A stretch of 64,000 bases of DNA from Borovskyia barvae. Lineage: Eukaryota > Euglenozoa > Kinetoplastea > Trypanosomatida > Trypanosomatidae. Of the stretch, positions 10,201 through 18,200 are shown in pieces (position 1 is the first letter of the stretch; each line of letters starts with the position of its first letter). The stretch spans positions 1 to 64,000 of the forward strand of contig JASAOM010001049.1 of the NCBI GenBank assembly GCA_030849085.1, written 5' to 3'. A program made the position numbers and the translations under genes. Below the pieces are notes generated by a model that saw only the letters and a list, made by a program, of their open reading frames with translations, was not told where the DNA came from and ran no database searches.

Positions 10201-11082
10201 GAGCAAGAACTCCGGCTCGTACTTGCTGACGTACGCTGCAAAATCGGGCGAGTGAAAGCTGGCGAATGTGTCCACCGTGAGGCGACTGTCGGGGGCCGTG
10301 GCGGCCACCGCCGTCAGCGTTTCCCGTAGCGCCTCCCGAACGAAGCGCTTCTGCGGACTCTTCGCCCAGATCCACTCCATCTCACGGAAGAAAACAACGT
10401 GGAAGTGGCCGCCGCGGGACTGCAGGCGACGCAGCAGCGCCTGGGCGTTGTAGAGGATGTGCAGCGGCTGTACGAGATCCCAATCGGCGTGCGGCGACGA
10501 CAGGGCGGCCATCAGCAGCGAGTCCCCATCAATAAAAAATTTCTCCATGGCACTGAGATGCACAAAGATGTCGAACTGCCGGGGACGCGCCATGGCATAG
10601 TGGTACTCCACCGCCACCTCCGTAAGCGCCTTCTCCATGCACGCGATGGCACCCGGTTGATCTGCCATGCTGGCCAGGAACTTCCACGCCATGCGACACT
10701 CATCGGGGCTCTGCAGCGAGTCGATAGTGTCACGCGCTTCCGCCAGCGCATCGTCAGCGCTTCTCTCCTTGTTGGCTGTTGCTGCTGCTGCATTTGCCCA
10801 TCGGAGAACCGCATTACATGTGCGCAGCAGCGCCGTGGTCTCGTGTACGGGCTTGATGGTAGAGGGACTAGCATTGCCGGTAGAACCGATGGTGTCCGCG
10901 CTGCCGCCTGCAGCACCGCCGGCGCTGTTGCTGCTGCCTCGGTAGTTCAGGCATAGCAGAGAGCGGTGATGGAAGAGTTGCTTGATCGGCTGCGATGCCC
11001 CGATTTCAATAACGCTGTCAAACTGTGGTTGTCCGTTCGCTCGCACGAAGAGCTGCAAGAGCTCGCGGTAGTGCGACGACAT
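4231..11082 (-). CDS. DDX60-like Ski2-family DExH RNA helicase
   Basis: The product has 2283 residues. An ATP-dependent RNA helicase is shown by motif I CAPTSAGKT (about residue 1116), motif II DEIH (about 1224), motif III SATLGE (about 1254) and motif VI QMMGRAGRRG (about 1792), in the Ski2/Mtr4-like order. The N-terminal half has FIDGDSLL, then HVVFFREMEW and LLISDG, which resemble the N-terminal region of animal DDX60 and suggest a PIN-like fold. DDX60 proteins are usually near 1700 residues; the excess is acidic and low-complexity linker between the two helicase domains and before them. Role by homology: RNA surveillance or exosome-linked decay, cytoplasmic; unproven here. The first ATG of the frame is at 11080-11082, and an AG after a polypyrimidine tract at 11092-11093 agrees with that start. 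It is the last gene of the unit. Confidence 0.85.
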   Translation of the reverse strand: MSSHYRELLQLFVRANGQPQFDSVIEIGASQPIKQLFHHRSLLCLNYRGSSNSAGGAAGGSADTIGSTGNASPSTIKPVHETTALLRTCNAVLRWANAAAATANKERSADDALAEARDTIDSLQSPDECRMAWKFLASMADQPGAIACMEKALTEVAVEYHYAMARPRQFDIFVHLSAMEKFFIDGDSLLMAALSSPHADWDLVQPLHILYNAQALLRRLQSRGGHFHVVFFREMEWIWAKSPQKRFVREALRETLTAVAATAPDSRLTVDTFASFHSPDFAAYVSKYEPEFLLISDGEQLGHESELQHLFHNHTEEEHLQTEKTGGGERGEGAVATTTASAGTAVSGGAFTEEEKLEIRQRLTEENTLELKRPYRSLVGDESHGDKVAFYFHCFLTWATARRIKVAYASRILTRENAVVVFAVTVESSNFARSLVLEPSSTALAAALEHEVPLPTLSEASIAFTKDSQLSRREQVVAAAVHAYLHDEVSGARTPEQTQLCQVMLITAYCTSLLTAELRAQRCMTAPAVASFLDALAPYLQQAFHRCDCATGRGAEFDVYDGHLLAMMTHLLRTTPAAALLDEDGVADVNLSWQDVVGDRTATITGAALTALPEVTLAEPKKSMKYPHLTHDLIDQLARAFQVEGHVSNRPYPATLGNANELGGWIVSQPFDELNDVEDAYVERESQRSLTERERRRQLAMEAAFVTDAAQQAESMGIRGFTAGTLAVVCSDNDDDDVGDGADGAEEGAGGGKTGRKVKQQHSGQKNKKVRSREDIIREEANMREANKTVQDWAQQVIELCKKTDQTSRMTDLADNVGILTAAIARMMGVSFGRNFDPGEVLKDGEAVPLPLAMWNLLVETSGMREAEMAFTITDDDLEGKSATTDKRAKKKTAKDKRTTTLYAFGLIADLVEENITNTKAATNWGRLERLRRVKRDFSVYDATSYLNWVYLTYVQLHFQCKLMARVVRLQLEQWKSERERARQAQEPPNIAVGVPLFLYCHHKVLACIRDHGIAISSEDVDMVRSALAHFDFPVSYYEKVDSAIAKWQNSPVPVLPPMLRPRQRACNETPEMMQLMRMGHLLERPVIPTKDYRVVFNPDGWQRDLLDIVDRRGSAVVCAPTSAGKTFISYYCMYSALKTSNTKVVVYVAPNRALINQAVADVCARYGSKKYSFPGRNVYGVHGGADYHRYVDSCQVLVTLPEVLETLLLSPKYKEWTKRLDYVILDEIHTMESSGNGDVWERVLALLPCPFVALSATLGETQELCGWLNRVQERLAAQQKSDAAGAAAAAIGGGEKERAVAKRDYNVYNIPLQGSIQRWNDIKKYLYLPPPGFHPPLKKLTAKYPHRFIHDLHPLSILTLEQLQSGFPPDISLVPSEVVQLHRNMCTFFDARIMPRWSQLPIVQAMKAQLRTLLPEAYFAREHYITQTRAREYEADVKNAFAYWVYLNHGRDADGLETLSADDVAAFNTDMRELCEAILLTFSQRLREDEAQLDRYATDAALQQEDLSAPPPPPEDTEADSTAGDAEASRDTNENDPATAPAAVSSGNTTTTASVVAAGGAKVAPRPAFFPESKEFIADNIINVLRELNNRDMGPTIVFTFEAEDCDDLTKAIIARLEDAETAYRQTEEFAQYRASMERKAAAAEAVRKQRESTLKQKKLTNGDGGDVERADRTVDNTVNDDEDYVVPDVLPEFTFIGQYCTVDPTVVREAVEECIKRGDTLCAKAIQRGVGVHHAGVKGKLRRLMEILFRGRHCGVICATETLALGVHSPCRSVVLAGDHVLLNTTQFRQMMGRAGRRGLDFLGHLIFLSVSIKKITRLMTSGMTVIKGNVQVDPITQLRLMQLYDYARHRDLKGAEVWTRRALGMAERLFVNPLFFAGRAAVEGGNMEPFTVEFAQMLLGFLHREGLHFKDRPSSLGSLLVDAMYIFRNAQVGPEGFAFISMITRKVFAKARLASRYAHLAPSDEAVAQEAKAELLAYLFSTNKVCGVPLEIHRSVLSDPAVVELWVNRRVAKQHRVVLAPLDVCSPVVKPLNYIAVFRMISAFYTYLASMLKEPADTRLPYMCPKTKKKNGIFGAGKTDMPLMAKLKETAEPFAARDPFVAISGCGDHFVHTEDLVTTLRRGLFCDRRMLPVVDLTDGCRHDGAQVLINACITDFVRCKAQIDSVRSNFRFTLLEELNGLSQSESYAVLNQAERLLSNVAGLTREEKYTPLQVLSALYPERERGDNIAEEDDKFYAGTLGVMEFAAQLHDLRPHIDKELALVQWRARIAERRQTEKRTP

Positions 11083-11091
11083 CCTCCCCTT

Positions 11092-11154
11092 CTCCCCCAA
11101 AAAGAAAAGGTGAGGGAGTGACACGACAGAAAAGATGGAAAGAAAGAAAAAGAT
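11092..11154 (-). promoter_or_regulatory. Polypyrimidine tract and likely spliced-leader acceptor of the helicase gene
   Basis: On the - strand a C/T-rich tract corresponds to 11099-11154. The first AG after it is at 11093-11092, leaving only about 9 bases before the ATG. This supports the start at 11082 and rules out an upstream non-ATG extension. Confidence 0.5.
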
Positions 11155-12269
11155 GCAACTCAAGAGTTGCTCCTAATTGATGTTTGTGTGTGTGTGTGTG
11201 TGTGTGCAACACAACTATTATGTACCTGTTTTACGTTTGAACGTCGCAATCTGAGACGGATCCACACAAAGCACACACGCGCGTTTGAGTAGGGGGAACG
11301 ACTGTCGACGCTCCGCTTCCTCTTCCTCCTCCCGTTCACCCTGCCTTCCACACTGAACTTTTCTTATGTATCCCTATCCTTTATGTCGTTTGGGGAGAAG
11401 CAGGACGAAGGAAATGAAAGACTTCTTTAACAAACACACACGCGTCCCCTCGTTCCGCGCCTTTCTCCTTTTCTCTGAGAGGGAGAGGGAGAAGATTTTT
11501 TTTTCTGCGTGCGGTAGAGGTGGAAGAGGGGGTGGGGTGGGGTGGGGAAGCGGATGACGGTGATGCTCACGTGTCTTATTCCTCTGATGTGGTAAGGCCG
11601 ATGTTCGAGGAGGCGAAAGAAAGAAAGAAAGAGAGAGAGAGGAAAAAGAGAGCGCAGGGGTAGACGGTTATGAGCGTCGTCATCCGCTTGTGGTTGTCAA
11701 TGATGGGAAAGCACATCCGTTGCATCACCAGACCGGCGTCTGTGTCTTCACGTATATATATATATGTGTGTGTGTGTAAGCTTGTTTTGTGTATCTACGT
11801 TGTTCGATTGTGAGTGCGGGAGAGAGCCCACCTACGCCCACGGTGAAAACAGCGAGTGATGCACACACACACCGCTACAAGTGGAGAGCTGCCTATCGTC
11901 GAGCTGGAGGCCCCTCTTCCCCTCCGTCTTGTCCAGTCGATTCTTTTCGCTTCAATCGCTTTCGCACGCGCTCTGTTATGCAGGCCATCGCAGCATCATC
12001 GATTCCGTGCGGACCATGAGTAGCATACACACGCGCACGCCTACACCCACAACGTACCGCGCATCAGGAAGGAGAGGAGAGGGAGGACAGGAAGAGGTGC
12101 GTGTGGTGCGACAGAGGCCCCAGTGCATCTTTTCCATCGTCTGTTCTCTTCTCCTTTCTCGGTCTCCTCCCCCCTCCTCCTCGTCCTCCTGTACGATCAT
12201 TTGACGTTGCTGTTGTCGCTGCTGCGGATAGGGCGGGGTGGAAGGGGATGAGGATGGCCCTCCCGGCCG
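11094..12269. other. Intergenic region, helicase/E2-beta-helix genes
   Basis: About 1.2 kb of untranslated sequence: (TG)n at 11185-11206, purine-rich blocks near 11480-11650, a (TA)n/(TG)n junction at 11752-11777, and a C/T-rich block at 12140-12200. No gene is seen. It contains the 3' untranslated region of the beta-helix gene and the 5' signals of the helicase gene. Confidence 0.6.
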
Positions 12270-15200
12270 TCAACTCGCTCCCCCTCCTCCTCCTCCTCCT
12301 ACTTCTCCCTCCCAGACCGCTTCTTCTTCACAGTCAGTGGCCTGTACGACGCCGCCGCTACGGCATTCCACTGCTGGCCCACGTGACAGCGTCCACACAG
12401 AGGAGCGCTGGAGAGAAGCTCGGCTACCGTCCTCGACGCGGATGGCGGCAGCTGTATAACCGGCCCGTGCACCGCTCACCACACGACAGGACACGAGCGA
12501 AGAGGAGCTACCACTACGAAGCACAAGAGGCACCGTGCCTCTCAGGGTGCACTGCGTCAGCTGCAGCTGCGATCCCGTTGTGGCGAGGATGGCGGCGATG
12601 TTGACGTAGCTGGCGTGCGCGACGGCGCTGCCGGCGGTGCAGAGCATCACCCCAGCGTTGTGGGATGATAGGAGACTGGCAGCTGTCCACGACGCGGCGC
12701 CACTGAGGCCGGCAGCCACGGAGGAGGGGGAGGGCTCATGACGGGATTCCTCGGGAGCACCGTTGTGACTCTCGGCGGCGTAAGTGCGATACGGCCAGTC
12801 GTCCAGGGACGTGCCAAGCATGTGAAGATGACTCTTGGCCCCGTCTGCGAGGGAGACCAACAGTAAAGGAACGGTAGAGAGGTTGACGGCCTCTGCCACA
12901 CACGCGGGTGGCGCTGCAGCAGGGCGGTGGAAGAGGGCAAGGAGAGGAGGCGAGACGTCGGCGGGGGCGCAGGAGAAGAGGGAGGAGGACTGGGGAGAGG
13001 AAGACTGGAACGGACGGGGCGACGTCGCTCCTCCATGATCGTGCTCCGGTCTCGCAGCCGTAGCGGTCAGCAACGCCGTCGTTCCCTCCGTCGCAGAGGA
13101 CAGGTCCTCCCCCGTCCCGGCCCTCTCCTCCTCCGCTTCTTCTTTCTCTCTCGCTAAATCCGTGCTGCCACGTAGAGCACGCACATGATCAAGCTGTATC
13201 ATCGCGTTCGGTCCTTCGCACCTCATCACCGCGGTGGCAAGGTCCTTCCCGTACCACTGCCTACCGAGGCACTGCTGGACGGCGAGCGACACATCCACGA
13301 GGCAGTCCGTAAGGGTCAAGTCGCCGTGCTGAGACACGTGGACGGCAGGCGGTTGGTGCATCAACTCAAGCAGCACCTGTGTCGTCGGTAGCTCAGCTGT
13401 AACATCACCTGTACCACGCGTAGCCGTATGCGGATCGGCGTCCGCATCCTCGGGCGTCGCCGCGGAGTTCTCGTTGTCCACAACACCGCCGCCCACACGA
13501 TCGTGGTCGTGCTCCGTATCAGTCCGAAGGCGAGGCCGGTGATGATGTGGCTGCAGTAGGACTCGCTCCATCGAGCAGACACCACGTATCACGCAGCAGC
13601 CGCATATGATGGGCTGGTGGGGGGGAAAGGCGGAGCGGACAGGAACAGAACGGTTCACGCACGCTGTCGGGTCGTCTACCACCTCCACGAGAGCCTCCCC
13701 CTCGGAGACATGTTCGCGTGTCGGACTGTTGCTGTCTCTGAGAGAGGGCGGGTTGCCACGCAAGGTGGCTCCGGAGGAGAGCAGCGCATTCATGCGAAAC
13801 GCCAGCCACATGTTCCGGTACGTGTCCCATCGCAGCCACTTGCGGCGACGCAGCTCCGAGGCAGTGTGTGGCGTGATGAGCGGACTCTCCTCACTCCTCT
13901 CCTCCTCCTCCTCCTCCTCACAGACGCAGCAGGCGTCTGTAGCCGCCCGCTCCTCTGCGGCGCCCACTGTTCCACATGTGTCACAGGGAACGGGGTGGCG
14001 GGTCGTGCTTTCGGGCGCATCTGTACTACCAGAGCCCCACCCCCGTATCGCATGCCACGGCCTCGTGACGGCGTGCCGGACGCGTAACAGAAGCTGACGA
14101 GCCGCCGCTCCACCACTACCGGTTCCATTATGGCGCACGTCGTTCGCCGTGGATGGGGTGTCGACGCCACCTGCGGCCGCGCGGTCGAAGTCCTCCTCGG
14201 CTTCGCCTTGGCCGAGGAGGCGGCACACCCCACCCGCGTGCACTATCACCGCGTACTGTCGGGGACACTGAAGACAACTGTTGATGAGCGTCACGTGAGC
14301 TCTGCCAAACACGTTGACGCCGACGAGCGTGCAGTTGTGGATGATGCTTTGACCGATAAAAGCGGTGGCACCGTCGCCGCAGGTGATGCCGCAGCGAGCC
14401 CCGCCGCCCAGCACCGCCTGTGGGAGGTGCAGCACCGCTTCTTCAAGGGCGATGCAGGCGGGAAGGAGATCGGACAGGATCGTCACATCCACGAACCCGT
14501 CAAGCGGCGATGGAGGCGGTGGCGTGGCGGTCGTCGGAAGAGATGAAGACGATAGCACCGCCATGTTTGGTGTGGAGTCCTTCTGCGCATGCACCTCCAG
14601 CACACAATCGGGGTCTGCCTCACAGTGGGCCCCGTTGTACAGGTACATACCGATTCTTGAAAAGCCAATCACCTTCACGTGGCCCCGCAACGTCAGCACA
14701 CTGCCACGGCACTCGATGCCATACTTCTTCGCTGCGTAGAAGCCGCGCTCTACAACACCGCACGCGTGCGAGAGGAGGAACACTCCGACATGGCGTGTGC
14801 GAGCACTGCACCTGGTGAGCTGTAAGGACGCTCCATCGGCGGTGAAGCCGTTGGTGACGTACTTGGCGGTGCAGTGGAGCGCCTCCAGCACGGCCCCCGG
14901 CCCGAGAGAGGCGAAGCCGAACGTGGCGTAGCGCACCTCCGTTTCTAGCGCGATACACCGACTGCCCGACCACACCTTCACACCGGTCGTTCGCGCGGAG
15001 GAGGCGAGCAGCGGCGGCGGTGGTGGTGGTGGTGCGACGCTCATGGCGGTAGCGATTTGATTTGTGACGCTTCCTCTCCCGATGTCCGTGCAGCCATCGC
15101 CGTCAGCATCGTACCTGTCGGTCCCTCTCTCCTTCTCCCCCTCTCCCTTATTGTCTTCTCGAGAGGCGGACGCGCGCAGCACGGCAGGATCGCCAGGGCA

Positions 15201-18200
15201 ACCGTCAGCATCAGCCCCGCCGCTGTCACCACCACCACTTCTACTACGCACGGTCGCTGTTGTGGCGGTAGCTGCAGTCGCGAAGGCACGACTCACATGC
15301 TTCGTTTCGTCCCGGTCGCGCTCGTGCTGCTGCTGCTGGTGGTGGTGGTGGGACACGGTGGTGATGCTGGACGGCCATTCCACCTCGTCGAAGTCGATTG
15401 GCTTGAGATGCCGAGTCCACCAACCATCCGCGTCTCTTTTTCTACGGCTGCTACACCGTTCCATCTCCTCCGCAGTGGCGGCGTGGCGGCCGTCGCCAGC
15501 GCTGCGGGCCCGAGGCGGTTGGTGGAAGACGTACGTCGCAGCATCATTTGGGGACATCGCGACCAAACACTGACGCAGTCGTAACACGCTGCCACCGTAG
15601 GCATTCACTCCACTGTCGCGGCCACGCAGCACGGTGACGCCGGTGCAGGTGAGCTCACTCGCCTGACTCTCCATACCGTAGACGTCGCCACTGAAGGCAG
15701 CCGGTACACCGCCGCAGATCCGTGGCGGTGGGGTCCGTCCGCTGGCGCCGACACCAACTACGTGTGGCGTGCTCTCCACCACCACACGCGCGTGCTGGAG
15801 GGCGAAGAGGCCAACGTGTGATGTGTCGGCGCCGCAGTGTCGCAGCACGCACTGGGAATTGTCGATCGTGTATCCGTTGAGAGCGCTGGTCACAAGACAC
15901 TCTCGCAACTCTGCCTGCGCCTGCTGGATGGCGGCGATGCCGAAGCTGTAGCCCGCCACCACGCACTGCCGCGCCTTGAGGGTGGCGTGTACGACTTTGA
16001 CTCCACAACGGTGCGGTCGCGGTGGCGCAGCCGACGAGACAGCGGACGCGAAGCCGTCCACGGAATCGTTGCTGTGGCGATGGGGCCCCCAGCTGCCGTG
16101 ATGCAAAGCGCTCTCCTCCATGGGTCTGGAGGCGCAAGGGATCGCCGAGGGTGCCGTGGCGTCGCGCGATGCTGCCGTTACCTCCGCCGTGGACCACAAC
16201 ACGCACTCGGCCAGCTCCACAACGCTGTCCTCGTAGGCGTAGAGGGCGGTATCGCGTGCGTGCAGGAGCGTGAGCCCAGTGGCGGTGAGGGCCGCATCGC
16301 GGACCTCGAGGCTGAACCGACCCCCCACAAAGCCCAGCGGCGGAAGCGGCGCGTCTCCCGCCCCGACACCGACGGCCCTGACGGTGGACGTGGCCGCGTC
16401 CATGTCGGTCGCGGTGTCGGGGCGATGGTGGAGGTGGGCTGCGTAGAACTGCCGTGCAAGTGCCGCGACACGGGCCGTGCACTCCGCCGCCGTGTCGAGT
16501 GATGAGGATGATGATGGCCCCTGGCTGCACGATCTGGCGCGCATCTCGGCGGCTACCGTACTTCGCGCCTCGCGGTACGCCTCTCCAAGCAGAAGACATC
16601 GCTGCCCATACCCACCGCAGCTGTCATCCATGAGAAAACACTTCCCTTTGCGCAGCACAAACACACCGACGTGATTCGTGTTGGCGGAGCAGCAGTCGAG
16701 GGTGGCGGCAGAGGCGTCTACGGTGTAGCCATTCACGACGTCCTCGGCGTGGCAGCGGTAGAGGTGCGCCACCGAATGCGCGATGACGCAGAAGGCGAAG
16801 TAGAGGTGTTGCACCTCGCAGAAGCGTGCAGATAGTGTCCCGCCCAGTTCCACGTTGAGGCCAGTGCGTCGCACCGCATCGTGCACGTCGAGCAAGTGTG
16901 GCTGATGTTGTTGTGGTGAGCGTCGCCGATGGCGCTGACGCCACTGCGGTGCAACACGATCTCCGCTACCGGCATTTCCCTCCCCATGTCGGGCGCTTTC
17001 GTCATCCCTGTCGCTATCGTTGTCACCACCTTCGTTCGCTGGCCGATCCCCCTCTGCGGCCGCCCCTGCGGCACCCATAGGCCGCGTTGCCGTAGCTGAC
17101 GGGGCATCCCCCCGTATACGGCAGTGCTCCAGATGGGCACGGCAGCCTTGCAGACTCACAGCACTGGAGATGGCCGCGGTGACGGTGCAGTAGGCCATGT
17201 CCACGATGGCGTCTTGCTCGGCGAAGATGGTGCGCTCCGTGTGGTGGCCGGGATGGAGGGTGCACCGCACCAGACGCAGCCGACCTTGATTGGACACGAG
17301 GATGAGGGAGCGCAGCATCGTTCGCAGCACCGCGGGTGGTTGTGGTGTCTCGGAGACGCCCGCCTCCTTCTTCATCTCCTCCTCCCGCCGGCTGCTGCTT
17401 CCGCTGGCTTCCCCTCGGGCTTGGCGGCAGTCGTGGTGGTGTGAGCCGCGCCTCTGCGTCGAAACTGGGGTGACGCCTGTCGGTCCAGCAGGCCCCAGAC
17501 GGCAGACACGCGTCTCGTCCTCCATCTCCACCCGCGAGGAGTCCAGCACTAGCAGGCCTTCCTTCCGTGCTGCATAGCACAGCGTCGGCGGACGCGGGGC
17601 ATCCCCGGAGGAAGCGACAGGAGAGCGGTCCGAACCATCATGATTGCGGCGACACGACGGGGGAGCAGGACAGCCTGGCGGGGCCGCGAGAGGCCGCAGC
17701 AGGCGATCATCGGGCGTCAGGGCCAGCCGCGAGTGCGTCACTCGAACAGTGGCGAACCCCTCGGCGACGAGCGAGCCCACAAATACGCAGTGATCCAAAA
17801 TGAGATGGCCGAGGATGTGGAGGTGGCCGTACAAGTACAGGTGCCGACAGTGCAGGGTGAGCCCCGCCGGGAGATGACAGGTGTGCACCTCCCCGGCGGG
17901 GGTGGGGGCGGTGGACGGCTGAAGGGAGAAGCGAATGGACGATGCCGCCGCCGCTGCCGCAGCAGCGCTGGTGGAGGTGGGGACGATGGTGGGAGAGATG
18001 TAACCACCACCACCACCGTTGCTGCTGGCGCGGGCTGCTCGGGTAGCGTTGGTCAAGACGCGTATGTTCCGCAGGACACAGGCCACAGGGGCATCCTCGG
18101 CGCCGCTTTTGCTCTCCACCGCGTCGCCGACAAGGAGCACTTCGAGAGGCTGTGGGGTGGTAGCGTCCCCCTGCCGTTCCTCAAGAAGAACTTCGGCGAC

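Noticed and set aside
11083-11163. N-terminal extension of the helicase frame to 11163
   Set aside because: It begins at TTG, reads through a splice-acceptor tract, and has no support as protein. The same holds for the non-ATG extensions of the beta-helix, PFK-2-like, TBCE-like and TatD-like frames.
15655-16599. 314-codon second - strand frame inside the beta-helix gene
   Set aside because: It is Arg/Gly-rich shadow coding in another frame of the same strand; the main frame has the repeat pattern.
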